A stretch of DNA of 64,000 bases from Hyphomicrobiales bacterium (GCA_900466875.1 UBNQ01000030.1:1-64000); one strand, 5' to 3'. Shown: positions 33,574-44,159, counted from the first letter of the stretch. The notes: generated by a model not told the origin, from the sequence alone. Translations and numbers: made by a program.

Positions 33574-34770
33574 TTACTTCTGTTCTGCCGGAGCAGCCGG
33601 GGCGGCACCAGCCTCGGCTGCGGCTGCCGGCTTTTCCGGGCTCCAGGGCTGCGGATTGACCGTGGCGCCGGGAGCCGTCTTCTGGAAGCCGTCGGCGATG
33701 ACCTTGTCACCGGCCTTCAGTCCCTGGGAGATGACCCAACGGTCACCCAGCGATCGGCCGACATTGACGCGGCGCTGCTCGACCTTGTTGCCCTCACCCA
33801 GGATCAGCACGCTCGCCTGTCCGCCGGGATCACGCTGAACCGCCTGCTGCGGCACGGCGAAAGCCTGCTTTTCGACACCCTGCTGAATCTGCACACGCAC
33901 ATACATGCCCGGCAGAAGATCGCCGTCCGGATTGGGGAATTCGCCACGCAGGGTCACCTGGCCGGTCGTCTCGTCGACGGCAGCCTCGGAAAACAGCAGA
34001 CGTCCCGACTCGGCGTAAGGTGTGCCGTCATCGAGAAGCAGCTTCACCTCGGCCTCGTTGTCGCCGGTCATCAGTTGACCGTCTTGCAGCGCCTTGCGCA
34101 GGCGGATCAGGTCGGCCGCCTGCTGGGTGAAATCGGCATAGATCGGATCGAGCTGCTGGATGGTCGCAAGGTTTTCGGTGCTGGTGGTGCTGACCAGAGC
34201 GCCTTCGGTAATCAGCGCACGGCCGATCCGGCCGCTGATCGGCGCGGTGACATGCGAGTATTGGAAATTAAGGCGCGCTTCGGCGAGGCCGGCGTTTGCC
34301 ACGGCAACATCGGCATCCGCCTGCGCAAGCAGGGCGATGGCGTTATCGAATTCCTGCTGCGAGCCGACATTGGAACGGCGAAGCTGCTGCTGGCGGTCGG
34401 CAGTCTGGCGGGCCTGAAGCTGTCCGGCCTTCGCACGCGCAAGCGTCGCCTCGGCGCTATCGACCTGAACCTGGAACGGCGCCGGGTCGATGCGGTAAAG
34501 CACATCCCCTTCCTTCACCTGCGAACCCTGCTCGAACACACGTTCGACGACGATGCCGGAAACACGCGGGCGAACTTCCGCAAGCCTGGTCGGCGCGATA
34601 CGCCCGGGCAATTCGTTGATGATTGGAAGAGCTTCCGCAGCAATCGTGACGATACCCACCGGCATGGGCGGCGGCGCCTGCTGGGCCTGCCCCTGCTGCT
34701 CCTGCTGGCACCCGGCCAGGAATGCGAGACCGGACAATAGTGCGAGAGCGCGCAGCGGCGTCTTTTGCAT
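33574..34770 (-). CDS. AcrA-like periplasmic adaptor lipoprotein
   Basis: 398 residues from the ATG at 34770, chosen because GGAG sits just upstream and the resulting leader ends in a lipobox (FLAG-C). The frame opens 14 codons earlier without such features. The sequence shows lipoyl-domain halves (RPRVSGIVVERVFEQGSQVKEGDVLYRIDPAPF; YSHVTAPISGRIGRALITEGALV), a coiled-coil hairpin (ARAKAGQLQARQTADRQQQLRR) and the AcrA-type membrane-proximal end. A Q-rich stretch follows the Cys and an Ala/Pro-rich tail ends the protein. First gene of the adaptor-RND-TetR operon; the promoter and operator lie at 34801-34850. Confidence 0.92.
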   Translation of the reverse strand: MQKTPLRALALLSGLAFLAGCQQEQQGQAQQAPPPMPVGIVTIAAEALPIINELPGRIAPTRLAEVRPRVSGIVVERVFEQGSQVKEGDVLYRIDPAPFQVQVDSAEATLARAKAGQLQARQTADRQQQLRRSNVGSQQEFDNAIALLAQADADVAVANAGLAEARLNFQYSHVTAPISGRIGRALITEGALVSTTSTENLATIQQLDPIYADFTQQAADLIRLRKALQDGQLMTGDNEAEVKLLLDDGTPYAESGRLLFSEAAVDETTGQVTLRGEFPNPDGDLLPGMYVRVQIQQGVEKQAFAVPQQAVQRDPGGQASVLILGEGNKVEQRRVNVGRSLGDRWVISQGLKAGDKVIADGFQKTAPGATVNPQPWSPEKPAAAAEAGAAPAAPAEQK

Positions 34771-34800
34771 CGGAAAGCTCCAACTGAAATTGGGAGAGAA

Positions 34801-34830
34801 ATTTACATACAAACTAATACGTATATAAAT
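34801..34830. promoter_or_regulatory. Candidate TetR operator upstream of the AcrAB-like operon
   Basis: ATTTACATAC (34801-34810) and GTATATAAAT (34821-34830) form a 10-N10-10 inverted repeat with one mismatch, 31 nt upstream of the adaptor ATG. The TACATAC half-site matches the E. coli AcrR operator type. Confidence 0.6.
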
Positions 34831-34850
34831 TATGGCAAGTTGATTTTGAA
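34822..34850 (-). promoter_or_regulatory. Promoter of the AcrAB-like operon
   Basis: Minus-strand -35 TTCAAA (plus 34845-34850), 17-nt spacing, -10 TATATA (plus 34822-34827). The -10 lies inside the right arm of the operator palindrome, a standard arrangement for steric repression. Confidence 0.5.
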
Positions 34851-35267
34851 CGTCATTATGGTTGTGTGGCGCCTTACCATTTCCTGCCGGAATTGCTCAA
34901 CAGATAAGAGCCTGGCCCACCTTGGCGGAGCATGCATCGTAAACCCCCAAGCCCGGGGCAAAACGTTAGATAGAAAATAAGTTGTTTATTTTCAATGTGT
35001 TGATCGCATAATCGGTCCGCATCGGGTCGGATTTTGGACACCAAGGGCAGTCGAGCACGGTCGATGACACATTAGCAACACTGATGTGGCAATCTAACAT
35101 AGTTTTGATGGGATGCGGCAACGAAGTGACCGCATCCGGGCATCTGGCCAGTGCCGGTCGGGACCTCTCGCCGAGTCTAACCATCATTTAATGTTCGTCA
35201 CGTTGACAGGCCTGCACCGGCAAACAATATCGGTACTCATCGGTTCTACAAAGATTGAGTATCTCGA
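34851..35267. other. Intergenic region between the AcrAB-like and MacAB operons
   Basis: About 417 bp, lower in GC than its surroundings, between divergent efflux operons. I see no credible gene, RNA or strong repeat in it; the promoter of macA must lie here. Confidence 0.5.
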
Positions 35268-36479
35268 ATGCGTCTCAAGACGGTCCTGCCAATTCTGCTT
35301 CTTGCCTGCGTCACCATCGGCGCCGGTGCCGCGCTCACGCTGTCGTCGTCAGCCTCCAGTCCGGCAGTGCTGACGACGCCGGTTACGCGCGGCAATGTAG
35401 AATCGACCGTGCTGGCGACAGGCACGCTGAAACCCTCCCGTCTGGTGGCCGTCGGCTCGCAGGCATCCGGTCGCATCACCTCGCTGAAGGTGAAGGTCGG
35501 AGACACGGTGAAGGCGGGCGACCTGATCGCGCTGATCGATTCCACCACCCAGGACAACGCTCTGAGAACTGCAGGGGCAGCGCTCGCCAATGTCCGGGCG
35601 CAGCGCAATGAACGCCTCGCCGAACTGGAAAACGCCAATCTGACGCTCGCGCGCCAACAGGCGATCTACGAAAAGCAGGCAGGGTCCCGCGCCGATCTTC
35701 AATCCGCCGAAGCCGAAGTGAAGGTGGTCACGGCCCAGATCGAGGCGCTTGACGCACAGATCACCGAAGCGGAAGTCGCCGTCGAGACGGCGCAGGCCGA
35801 TGTCGGTTATACGCGCATCAGCGCACCCATGGACGGCACGGTTCTGGCTATCGTCAACCAGGAAGGCCGCACCGTCAACGCCACGCAGTCGGCCCCCACC
35901 ATCGTGGCGCTGGGAGACCTGACCCGCATGACGGTGCGCGCAGAGATTTCGGAAGCCGACATCACCCGCGTCGAGGCCGGCCAGAAGGTGCGCTTCAACG
36001 TCATCGGCGACAGGGGCCGATCCTATGACGCGACGCTTGACGCCATCGAACCTGCCCCGGAATCGATCGTCGACGACAGCAGCGTCGCATCATCCAGCAC
36101 AGGCTCGTCGTCCTCTTCGTCATCGACGTCTTCCTCCGCCATCTATTACATCGGCGTCTTCGACGTCCCCAACGACAGCGGCCGTTTCCGCACCTACATG
36201 TCCGCCGAGGTCAACATCATCCTCGGTTCGGCTACGGACGTGCTCACCATCCCCTCCTCCGCCCTGCCGGAAACCGCAGCAACAGGGGCATCCCAGATCC
36301 GCATCGAAAAGGATGGCAGGATCGAAACCCGCAAGGTCGAGATCGGCCTCAACAACAAGATCACGGCAGAGGTGAAATCCGGCCTGTCGGAAGGCGAGCG
36401 GGTCGTGATTGGCGAAGGCTCCGCCACCTCGTCCGCATCCGGTGGCGGCCGCCGGGGCGGCCCTCCGCCGATGTTCTGA
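35268..36479 (+). CDS. macA: MacA-like periplasmic adaptor
   Basis: 403 residues. An N-terminal membrane anchor or signal (LPILLLACVTIGAGAALTL) precedes the MacA pattern: VTRGNVESTVLATGTLKPSRLVAVGSQASGRITSLKVKVGDTVKAGDLIALID, a long alpha-hairpin (about 95-175) and YTRISAPMDGTVLAI. A Ser-rich low-complexity insert of roughly 20 residues (36079-36141) interrupts the region after AIEPAPESIVDD, where MacA has a beta-barrel loop; the end is a Gly/Arg/Pro-rich tail. It bridges the MacB ATPase/permease and an outer-membrane channel. macB starts 14 nt downstream, so the genes are co-transcribed. Confidence 0.88.
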   Translation: MRLKTVLPILLLACVTIGAGAALTLSSSASSPAVLTTPVTRGNVESTVLATGTLKPSRLVAVGSQASGRITSLKVKVGDTVKAGDLIALIDSTTQDNALRTAGAALANVRAQRNERLAELENANLTLARQQAIYEKQAGSRADLQSAEAEVKVVTAQIEALDAQITEAEVAVETAQADVGYTRISAPMDGTVLAIVNQEGRTVNATQSAPTIVALGDLTRMTVRAEISEADITRVEAGQKVRFNVIGDRGRSYDATLDAIEPAPESIVDDSSVASSSTGSSSSSSSTSSSAIYYIGVFDVPNDSGRFRTYMSAEVNIILGSATDVLTIPSSALPETAATGASQIRIEKDGRIETRKVEIGLNNKITAEVKSGLSEGERVVIGEGSATSSASGGGRRGGPPPMF

Positions 36480-36493
36480 TCGGAGGTGCCACT

Positions 36494-38443
36494 ATGACAG
36501 ATCCCCTGATTTCGCTCACCGGCCTGCGCCGCGACTATGCCTCCGGCGACGGCACGATCACCGTCCTGAAGGATGTCGACCTGACGATCGAACGTGGCGA
36601 AATGGTCGCCATCATCGGCGCATCCGGCTCAGGCAAGTCGACCCTGATGAACATTCTGGGACTGCTCGACCGGCCGACATCCGGCACCTACACGATCTCC
36701 GGCCGCGAGACGTCGGCCCTCGACAACGACGATCGCTCGGCGCTGAGGCGCGAACATTTCGGCTTCATCTTCCAGCGTTACCACCTGCTGGACGAGATCT
36801 CGGCCCTCTCCAATGTTGAGATCCCCGCCGTCTATGCCGGCCGCGATCGCAGCCAGCGGCGCGAGCGGGCAGCAGCCCTTCTCGGCCGCCTCGGCATGGC
36901 GGATCGAACCGACCACCGTCCCGGACATCTCTCCGGCGGCCAGCAGCAGCGCGTCTCGATCGCCCGCGCGCTGATGAACGACGCCGACGTGATCCTTGCC
37001 GACGAACCCACCGGCGCGCTCGACAAGGCAAGCGGCGAGGAAGTCCTGCGCATCCTCGACGAGCTGCATGCCGAAGGCCGCACCATCATCATCGTCACTC
37101 ACGACGCAACGGTGGCCGCGCGCGCCGAACGCATCATCGAGATTTCGGACGGCCGCATCATCTCCGATACACGCTCCGGGTCGCTCCCCTCTCGGGCAAA
37201 AGAGACAGCACCCCGGGCAGTCATGCCCGCCAACCGCGTCGGCGCCGGTCTCGACCGTTTTCGCGAAGCCTTCCTGATGGCCTGCAAGGCGCTGAAAGCG
37301 CATCGCATGCGCTCGTTTCTCACCATGCTCGGCATCATCATCGGCATTGCCTCCGTCATTTCCGTCGTTGCACTGGGCACCGGCAGCCAGCAGAAGGTGC
37401 TGGCAAACATCAGCAGCCTCGGCACCAACACGCTGGAAGTTTTCCCGGGCAACGGTTTCGGCGACATGCGGTCCGGTCGCGTCAAGACGCTCGTTGTGTC
37501 GGATGCCGATGCGCTGGCAAAACTCTCCTATGTCGCAGCCGCCACCCCCACGGTCTCCACCAGCACCACCGCCCGTTTCGGCGCGACCGAAGCCAATGCG
37601 CTGGTCAACGGCGTCGGCAGCAAATATTTCGAGGTGAAGGGCTCCAAACTCATTGCCGGCCGCTTTTTCGACGATACCGGCGTGATGGCAATGGAACAGG
37701 ATGCGGTGATCGACGAAAACACCGCCAAAACTCTGTTCGGCGGCAATGCCGGCGCAGCCATCGGCGAGGTCATCCTCGTCGGCAGCGTGCCGTCGCGGGT
37801 GATCGGCGTGATCTCCTCGCAGCAGGGCGGTTTCGGCTCCAGCGACAACCTCTCCATCTACATGCCCTATACAAGCGTGCAGACACGGTTCACCGGCGAC
37901 CAGTCGCTGCGCAGCATCACGCTCAGGATCAGCGACGATGCCGACACAAGCGTCGCCGAACAGGCGGTCACGAGTTTTCTCACCGGCCGTCACGGCACGA
38001 AGGATTTCTTCGTCCTCAATACCGACGACATCCGCCAGACGATCACCAGCACGACCCAGACGATGACATTGCTGATCGGCGCAATCGCCGTCATCTCGCT
38101 CATCGTCGGCGGCATCGGGGTGATGAACATCATGCTGGTCTCGGTATCCGAACGGGTGAGCGAGATCGGCGTGCGCATGGCGGTCGGTGCGAGACGGCAG
38201 GACATCCTGCAGCAATTCCTGATCGAGGCGGTCCTCGTCTGCATGATCGGCGGCGTGCTGGGCGTGGCGCTGGCACTTCTCTTCGGCGTCACATTCAGCC
38301 TGTTCGGTTCGGGCTTCAGCCTCGTCTTCACCACAGCCCCGATTGTGCTCGCCGTCCTCTCCTCCTGCCTGATCGGCATTGCATTCGGTTATCTTCCCGC
38401 CCGCAATGCCTCGCGGCTTGATCCGGTGGCCGCCCTTGCCTGA
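36494..38443 (+). CDS. macB: MacB-like ABC exporter (ATPase-permease fusion)
   Basis: 649 residues, the same length class as E. coli MacB. The N-terminal ATPase has Walker A GASGSGKST, signature LSGGQQQRVSIARAL and Walker B VILADEPTGALD. A linker follows, then four membrane helices: one near residue 275-300 (FLTMLGIIIGIASVISVVALG) before a large periplasmic domain, and three at the end (LLIGAIAVISLIVGGIGVMNIMLVSVSERVSEIGVRMAVGARR onward). MacAB pumps export macrolides, lipopeptides or siderophores across the outer membrane by a mechanotransmission cycle. GGAGG precedes the ATG. The TetR gene starts one base after its stop. Confidence 0.92.
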   Translation: MTDPLISLTGLRRDYASGDGTITVLKDVDLTIERGEMVAIIGASGSGKSTLMNILGLLDRPTSGTYTISGRETSALDNDDRSALRREHFGFIFQRYHLLDEISALSNVEIPAVYAGRDRSQRRERAAALLGRLGMADRTDHRPGHLSGGQQQRVSIARALMNDADVILADEPTGALDKASGEEVLRILDELHAEGRTIIIVTHDATVAARAERIIEISDGRIISDTRSGSLPSRAKETAPRAVMPANRVGAGLDRFREAFLMACKALKAHRMRSFLTMLGIIIGIASVISVVALGTGSQQKVLANISSLGTNTLEVFPGNGFGDMRSGRVKTLVVSDADALAKLSYVAAATPTVSTSTTARFGATEANALVNGVGSKYFEVKGSKLIAGRFFDDTGVMAMEQDAVIDENTAKTLFGGNAGAAIGEVILVGSVPSRVIGVISSQQGGFGSSDNLSIYMPYTSVQTRFTGDQSLRSITLRISDDADTSVAEQAVTSFLTGRHGTKDFFVLNTDDIRQTITSTTQTMTLLIGAIAVISLIVGGIGVMNIMLVSVSERVSEIGVRMAVGARRQDILQQFLIEAVLVCMIGGVLGVALALLFGVTFSLFGSGFSLVFTTAPIVLAVLSSCLIGIAFGYLPARNASRLDPVAALA

Positions 38444-38444
38444 G

Positions 38445-39062
38445 ATGAAGCGCTTGAGAGGACGCCCAAAGACGCAAAGCGACGACGAGCGCCGCCAGGC
38501 GATCGCCGCAGAGGCACGGCGCACCTTCATCGAACTCGGTTATCGCGGCACCACCACCGATATCGTCGCAGCGCGATGCCATATGTCCAAGCATACGCTT
38601 TATCGGGTATTCGAGAGCAAGGCCGAACTCTTTCTTGCGGTCGTAGGCTCCCACCGCCGGATGATGCTGGATCTCCCCCGTCCCGAAGGCGAGGACCGGC
38701 CGGTCGATGAGGTGCTGAAAGATATCTTCATGATCGATATCGAAGAGGCATCAGAGCGGGAACGCGAAGCCTTCATCTCCTTCGTCATCCGGGAATCCGC
38801 CGATCTGCCGGAACTACGCGATATCCTGCATCGCGAGGGCCTGGAGCGATCCCGCGGGCTTCTCGCCGGATGGCTGGATCGGCAGGTAACCCTGAAGAAA
38901 CTGGCGATCGACGACACGTCGAGCGGCGCGCGCATGCTGATGGATCTCCTGTTCGGCGGAATGGTCGGACCTGCAAGCCGCGACTGGAAAAGCCGCGAAG
39001 ATCGCAATCGCCACCTGCACCGCTGCATCGCGATGTTTGTGAAAGGCGCTCAGGCCAGCTGA
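38445..39062 (+). CDS. TetR-family regulator linked to MacAB
   Basis: 205 residues from the ATG at 38445, which lies one base after the macB stop. The N-terminal HTH is clear (ARRTFIELGYRGTTTDIVAARCHMSKHTLYRVFESKAELFLAVV), preceded by a basic arm MKRLRGRPKTQSDDERRQ. The C-terminal half is a TetR_C domain of the AefR-like kind. The position suggests feedback control of macAB, or of the HlyD/ABC exporter starting 105 nt further on. I could not find a convincing operator. Confidence 0.88.
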   Translation: MKRLRGRPKTQSDDERRQAIAAEARRTFIELGYRGTTTDIVAARCHMSKHTLYRVFESKAELFLAVVGSHRRMMLDLPRPEGEDRPVDEVLKDIFMIDIEEASEREREAFISFVIRESADLPELRDILHREGLERSRGLLAGWLDRQVTLKKLAIDDTSSGARMLMDLLFGGMVGPASRDWKSREDRNRHLHRCIAMFVKGAQAS

Positions 39063-39167
39063 GCATGCCGAAAATCTTCAGCAAAAAGTTGCATTGATCG
39101 TAGTCATTTCACCGGACTGCTATAATTCTATCCTCACGGGAACAATGGCAATTGCTTGGGGGTCGTG

Positions 39168-40238
39168 ATGGCGAAGTCCGCAAAGGGATGGGTCTGGGGC
39201 GTAGTCGCCGTGGTTTTGGTCGTCATCGGCTATTATGTTTGGACGGTTTTTCGCTCAGACAGCTTGGCCGCGGGTTTTACCTCCAGCAACGGCCGCATCG
39301 AGGCGGTGGAAATCGACATCTCCACCAAGACCGCCGGCCGCCTGAAGGAACTGCTGGTCCGCGAGGGCGACTTCGTGAAAGCCGGTCAGGTTCTCGCCCG
39401 GATGGATACCGCACAGCTCGAAGCCGGCAAGCGCCAGGCGCAAGCGCAACTACGCCGCGCCGAAATCTCCGTCGACACCGCCCACAGCCTCGTCGCCCAG
39501 CGGGAAGCCGAACGGAAATCCGCGCTTGCCGTGATCGAACAGCGCAAGGCGCAGCTCGACTCTGCCACCAAGACCAATGCCCGCTCGCGCCAGCTTCTCG
39601 CCAACAACACCGTCTCGCAACAGGTCGTGGATGACAGCGAAGCGGCCGAACAAGCGGCACGCGCCACGCTCGCATCCGCAGAAGCCTCGCTTGCCGCCTC
39701 CGATGCGGCGATCAACGCGGCCAAGGCACAGATCGTCGATGCCGGAGCAGCAGTCGATGCAGCCAAGGCCGAGATCGACAGCGTCGATACCGATCTTGCC
39801 GACAGCACGCTCACTTCGCCACGCGATGGCCGTGTCCAGTATCGCGTCGCCCAGCCCGGCGAAGTGCTCTCCGCCGGCGGCCGCGTTCTCAATCTCGTCG
39901 ATCTCGGCGATGTCTACATGACCTTCTTCCTGCCGACCACACAGGCCGGCCAGACCTCGATCGGCTCCGACGTCCGCCTCGTGCTCGATGCCGCCCCGCA
40001 ACTGACCATCCCGGCGAAAGTCTCCTTCGTCGCCGATGTCGCGCAGTTCACGCCGAAGACGGTGGAGACGGAAGAGGAACGCCAGAAACTGACTTTTCGG
40101 GTGCGGGCGCAAATCCCTCAGGAACTGCTCCAGAAATACATTCAATACGTCAAGACCGGCCTTCCCGGCATGGCCTATGTCCGGCTTGATCCGCAGGCCG
40201 CATGGCCGGAAAATCTCGAACGCAACCTCGTGAAGTGA
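39168..40238 (+). CDS. HlyD-family adaptor of an ABC-2 type exporter (YhiI-like)
   Basis: 356 residues from the ATG at 39168 with GGGGG upstream; an in-frame TTG 12 bases earlier is less likely. One N-terminal membrane helix ([19 protein letters not shown]) is followed by the lipoyl half [40 protein letters not shown], a very Ala-rich coiled coil (about 80-205), then [22 protein letters not shown] and a beta domain ending with [19 protein letters not shown]. It resembles E. coli YhiI/YbhG, which work with ABC-2 exporters. The double-ABC fusion gene follows after 10 nt. Confidence 0.87.
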   Translation: MAKSAKGWVWGVVAVVLVVIGYYVWTVFRSDSLAAGFTSSNGRIEAVEIDISTKTAGRLKELLVREGDFVKAGQVLARMDTAQLEAGKRQAQAQLRRAEISVDTAHSLVAQREAERKSALAVIEQRKAQLDSATKTNARSRQLLANNTVSQQVVDDSEAAEQAARATLASAEASLAASDAAINAAKAQIVDAGAAVDAAKAEIDSVDTDLADSTLTSPRDGRVQYRVAQPGEVLSAGGRVLNLVDLGDVYMTFFLPTTQAGQTSIGSDVRLVLDAAPQLTIPAKVSFVADVAQFTPKTVETEEERQKLTFRVRAQIPQELLQKYIQYVKTGLPGMAYVRLDPQAAWPENLERNLVK

Positions 40239-40248
40239 CGGCGCCGAG

Positions 40249-43035
40249 ATGGACGCCGCCGACAAAAATGCCCCGACCGACAGCGCCAGCCCGGTGGTCC
40301 GGCTGCAGCAGGTGTCGCTTGCCTACAAGAAGACGATTGCGCTCGACGACGTCTCGATCGACATTCCGTCCGGCCGCATGGTCGGCCTGATCGGGCCGGA
40401 CGGTGTCGGCAAGTCGAGCCTGCTCTCGCTCGTCTCCGGCGCCCGTGCGATCCAGAAGGGCAAGGTCGAAGTCCTCGGCGGCGACATGTCCGACGCCCGC
40501 CACCGCGACACGACCTGCCCGAAGATCGCCTATATGCCGCAAGGGCTGGGCAAGAACCTCTATCCGACCCTGTCGGTCTTCGAGAATGTCGACTTTTTCG
40601 CCCGCCTGTTCGGCCAGGACAAGGCAGAGCGCGAGGCGCGTATCGCCGAACTGCTGGAAAGCACCGGCCTCGGCCCCTTCGCGGATCGACCGGCAGCAAA
40701 ACTTTCGGGCGGCATGAAGCAGAAACTCGGCCTCTGCTGCGCCCTGATCCACGATCCCGACCTTTTGATCCTCGACGAACCGACCACCGGCGTCGACCCT
40801 CTGTCGCGCCGGCAATTCTGGGAACTGATCGATACGATCCGCGCCGGCCGCCCCGGCATGAGCGTCATCGTCGCCACCGCCTATATGGAAGAGGCAGCCG
40901 GCTTCGACTGGCTGGTCGCGATGAATGGCGGCAAGGTTCTCGATACCGGCACGCCACAGGAACTGCTGTCGCGCACCGGCACCGACAATCTCGACGCCGC
41001 CTTCATCGCCCTCCTGCCGGAATCAGAACGCCGCGGCCATGTCGACGTCGTCATTCCGCCGCGAGAAGAGGACGGAACGGAAGACTACGCCATCGAGGCG
41101 AGCCATCTCAGCATGCGCTTCGGCAAGTTTACCGCCGTCGACAATGTCAGCTTTAAAATCCCGCGCGGCGAAATTTTCGGCTTTCTCGGCTCAAACGGCT
41201 GCGGCAAGTCGACGACAATGAAAATGCTGACCGGCCTTCTGGCCGCCAGCGAAGGCGAGGCGAAACTGTTCGGCCGCACGGTCGATGCCCGCGACATGGC
41301 CGTGCGCCAGCGCGTCGGCTACATGAGCCAGGCCTTTTCGCTCTACAGCGAACTGACCGTCCGCCAGAACCTCGATCTGCACGCCCGCCTGTTCAAGCTA
41401 CCGGAGGAAAAAATCCCGGCACGGATCGACGAAATGGCCAGCCGCTTCGGCCTTGCCGACGTCATGGAAACCCTGCCCGACGGCCTGCCGCTCGGCATCC
41501 GCCAGCGCCTGTCGCTTGCGGTTGCGATGATCCACGCCCCCGATGTGCTGATCCTCGACGAACCGACCTCCGGCGTCGATCCCATCGCCCGCGATGCCTT
41601 CTGGCAGATCCTTGCCGATCTCTCCCGCAAGGACAACGTCACCATCTTCATCTCCACCCATTTCATGAACGAGGCGGAACGCTGCGACCGCATCTCGCTC
41701 ATGCATGCCGGCAAGGTTCTGATCAGCGACACGCCTGACGGGATCGCCAGAAGCCGGAATGCCGCCACACTCGAAGAAGCCTTCATCGCCTATCTGGAAG
41801 AAGCCTCCGGAATCACACCCTCGGACAGAACCGAAAGCACAGGGGAGGCAAAGGCTCCCGCACCGCCGATCCTGTCGCACGACACCCGTGCCCCGAAAAA
41901 ACGCCGCCTCTTCGATATCCGCCGCATGTTCAGCTACACGCGGCGCGAGACGCTGGAACTGCAGCGCGACCCGATCCGCGCGACGCTTGCCGTGCTCGGC
42001 AGCGTCATCCTCATGTTCGTCATCGGCTACGGCATCAACATGGATGTCGAAGACCTGACATTTGCCGTGCTCGACCGCGACGACTCAACGATCAGCCGCG
42101 ACTATGTGCTGGATATCGCCGGCTCGCGTTATTTCATCGAGAAGGAGCCGCTGCGCGATTATGCCGACATGGACAAGCGCATGCGCGAGGGCGAGATCAG
42201 TCTGGCAATCGAAATCCCGCCGGGTTTCGGCCGCCATGTGCTGCGCGGCGAAACCGTCGAGATCGGCGCCTGGATCGACGGCGCCATGCCGCAACGGGCC
42301 GAAACCGTCAGCGGTTATGTGCAAGGCATGCATGCCAACTGGCTGAACCGCAAGGCAAAGGAAATCAACGGGCCAGCGGCCACACAAGGCACGTTCTCCA
42401 TCGAAACCCGCTTCCGTTACAATCCCGACGTCAAAAGCCTTGTCGCCATGGTCCCGGCGGTCATCCCGCTTCTCCTGATCCTCATCCCCGCCATGCTCTC
42501 AGCGCTCAGCGTCGTGCGCGAAAAGGAACTGGGTTCGATCATCAATCTCTACGTCACGCCGGTCACCCGGCTGGAGTTCCTGTTCGGCAAGCAACTGCCC
42601 TACATCATCCTCGGCATGCTGAATTTCCTGCTGCTGGTCGCCTTCGCCACGCTCATCTTCCGCGTGCCCTTCACCGGCAGTTTCATCACCTATGCGACGG
42701 CCGCCCTGCTCTACGTCATCATTGCCACCTCGATCGGCATTCTCATGTCCACCTTCATGTCGAGCCAGATCGCCGCCATCTTCGGCACGGCGCTTTTGAC
42801 GCTGATCCCGGCCACGCAATATTCCGGCATGACCGACCCCGTCTCCTCGTTGCAGGGCGCCGGGGCCTTGATCGGCCAGATCTACCCGACCAGCTATTTC
42901 ATGACGATCTCGCGCGGCACGTTCTCCAAGGCGCTGGATTTCGCCGGCCTCGCCGGATCCTTCGTCCCCCTGCTGAGCGCCATTCCGATATTGGCCGCGC
43001 TTGGCGCGGTGCTTCTCAAGAAGCAGGAGAGCTGA
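40249..43035 (+). CDS. RbbA/YhiH-like double-ATPase ABC-2 exporter fusion
   Basis: 928 residues. The first nucleotide-binding domain (about 15-240) has Walker [10 protein letters not shown], signature [15 protein letters not shown] and Walker [14 protein letters not shown]. The second (about 285-510) has Walker [10 protein letters not shown], Walker [14 protein letters not shown], and an atypical signature [12 protein letters not shown] in place of LSGGQ, as in E. coli RbbA/YhiH. An ABC-2 membrane domain follows: one helix near 595, a periplasmic domain, and five helices toward the C-terminus. RbbA was first described as ribosome-associated, but the neighbours (HlyD adaptor upstream, second ABC-2 permease 4 nt downstream) indicate an efflux pump. 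Confidence 0.9.
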   Translation: MDAADKNAPTDSASPVVRLQQVSLAYKKTIALDDVSIDIPSGRMVGLIGPDGVGKSSLLSLVSGARAIQKGKVEVLGGDMSDARHRDTTCPKIAYMPQGLGKNLYPTLSVFENVDFFARLFGQDKAEREARIAELLESTGLGPFADRPAAKLSGGMKQKLGLCCALIHDPDLLILDEPTTGVDPLSRRQFWELIDTIRAGRPGMSVIVATAYMEEAAGFDWLVAMNGGKVLDTGTPQELLSRTGTDNLDAAFIALLPESERRGHVDVVIPPREEDGTEDYAIEASHLSMRFGKFTAVDNVSFKIPRGEIFGFLGSNGCGKSTTMKMLTGLLAASEGEAKLFGRTVDARDMAVRQRVGYMSQAFSLYSELTVRQNLDLHARLFKLPEEKIPARIDEMASRFGLADVMETLPDGLPLGIRQRLSLAVAMIHAPDVLILDEPTSGVDPIARDAFWQILADLSRKDNVTIFISTHFMNEAERCDRISLMHAGKVLISDTPDGIARSRNAATLEEAFIAYLEEASGITPSDRTESTGEAKAPAPPILSHDTRAPKKRRLFDIRRMFSYTRRETLELQRDPIRATLAVLGSVILMFVIGYGINMDVEDLTFAVLDRDDSTISRDYVLDIAGSRYFIEKEPLRDYADMDKRMREGEISLAIEIPPGFGRHVLRGETVEIGAWIDGAMPQRAETVSGYVQGMHANWLNRKAKEINGPAATQGTFSIETRFRYNPDVKSLVAMVPAVIPLLLILIPAMLSALSVVREKELGSIINLYVTPVTRLEFLFGKQLPYIILGMLNFLLLVAFATLIFRVPFTGSFITYATAALLYVIIATSIGILMSTFMSSQIAAIFGTALLTLIPATQYSGMTDPVSSLQGAGALIGQIYPTSYFMTISRGTFSKALDFAGLAGSFVPLLSAIPILAALGAVLLKKQES

Positions 43036-43038
43036 CGC

Positions 43039-44151
43039 ATGTTCTCGTCCAACATCTTCCAGCTCGGCCTCAAGGAATTGCGCGGCCTCGCCCGCGATCC
43101 GATGCTGCTTCTCCTCATCGTCTACGCCTTCAGCCTGCAGATCTATACCGGCTCGAGCGCCATGCCGGAAACGCTGAACAATGCAGCCGTCGCCATCGTC
43201 GACGAAGACCAGTCGCCTTTGTCCGGCCGCATCAGCACCGCCTTCATGCCACCCTACTTCGTCCCTCCGAAACAGATCTCGATCGCCGAAATGGACAGCC
43301 GCATGGATGCCGGCCTCGACACATTTGCGCTCAACATCCCGCCGGATTTCCAGCGCGATGTGCTGGCGGGCCAGCAGCCGGTCATCCAGCTCAATGTCGA
43401 TGCCACCCGCATGAGCCAGGCCTTCAGCGGCAACGGCTATATCCAGACCATCGTCTCGAACGAGGTCAGCGAATTCCTCGAACGTTACCGCGGAGCAAGC
43501 GACGTGCCTGTCGACCTGACGCTCCGGGCCCGCTTCAACCCGTCGCTCGACAAGTCCTGGTTCGGCTCGATCACCAATATCATCACCTCGATCACCATGC
43601 TGTCGATCGTGCTGACGGGTGCCGCACTCATCCGCGAACGGGAACACGGCACGATCGAGCACCTGCTCGTCATGCCGGTCACGCCAACGGAAATTATGAT
43701 CAGCAAGATCTGGTCGATGGGCCTCGTCGTGCTGCTCGCCTCCAGTTTCGCCCTGTTCGTCGTGGTGAAAGGCCTGCTGTCGATCCCGATCGAAGGCTCG
43801 CTCGCAGTCTTCCTCCTCGGCACCGCGCTGTTTCTCTTCGCCACCACATCCATGGGCATCTTTCTGGCGACGGTCGCAGGCTCGATGCCGCAATTCGGCC
43901 TGTTGCTGATCCTCGTGCTCCTGCCGCTTCAGGTTCTATCAGGTGCCATGACACCACGCGAAAGCATGCCGGATATCATCCAGCACATCATGCTTCTCGC
44001 CCCCAACACGCATTTCGTCATTCTGGCCCAGGCCGTCCTGTTCCGCGGCGCGCAACTCGACGTCGTCTGGCCGCAGCTCCTGGCGCTGCTGGTCATCGGC
44101 GCGGTTCTGTTCTGGCTTGCCTTGCGCCGTTTCCGGCGTTTCCTCAGATAA
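43039..44151 (+). CDS. ABC-2 type permease (YhhJ-like)
   Basis: 370 residues. One N-terminal membrane helix (FQLGLKELRGLARDPMLLLLIVYAFSLQIYTG) precedes a periplasmic domain of about 150 residues (AVAIVDEDQSPLSGRISTAF...) and five C-terminal helices with the ABC-2 motif LIREREHGTIEHLLVMPVTPTEIMISKIW. It is the second membrane half that pairs with the permease domain of the upstream fusion protein. The HlyD/fusion/permease trio matches E. coli yhiI-rbbA-yhhJ in order and domain content. Substrate unknown. It converges on the RpiR gene with an eight-base gap. Confidence 0.9.
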   Translation: MFSSNIFQLGLKELRGLARDPMLLLLIVYAFSLQIYTGSSAMPETLNNAAVAIVDEDQSPLSGRISTAFMPPYFVPPKQISIAEMDSRMDAGLDTFALNIPPDFQRDVLAGQQPVIQLNVDATRMSQAFSGNGYIQTIVSNEVSEFLERYRGASDVPVDLTLRARFNPSLDKSWFGSITNIITSITMLSIVLTGAALIREREHGTIEHLLVMPVTPTEIMISKIWSMGLVVLLASSFALFVVVKGLLSIPIEGSLAVFLLGTALFLFATTSMGIFLATVAGSMPQFGLLLILVLLPLQVLSGAMTPRESMPDIIQHIMLLAPNTHFVILAQAVLFRGAQLDVVWPQLLALLVIGAVLFWLALRRFRRFLR

Positions 44152-44159
44152 GCGTGACC

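Noticed and set aside
36629..38530. Long minus-strand open frame opposite macB
   Set aside because: Composition is dominated by Asp, Glu, Ala, Gly and His repeats; macB on the plus strand has all ABC motifs and a ribosome site.
42499..43893. Minus-strand open frame opposite the ABC-2 exporter genes
   Set aside because: Shadow frame; the plus strand has clear membrane helices and family motifs.
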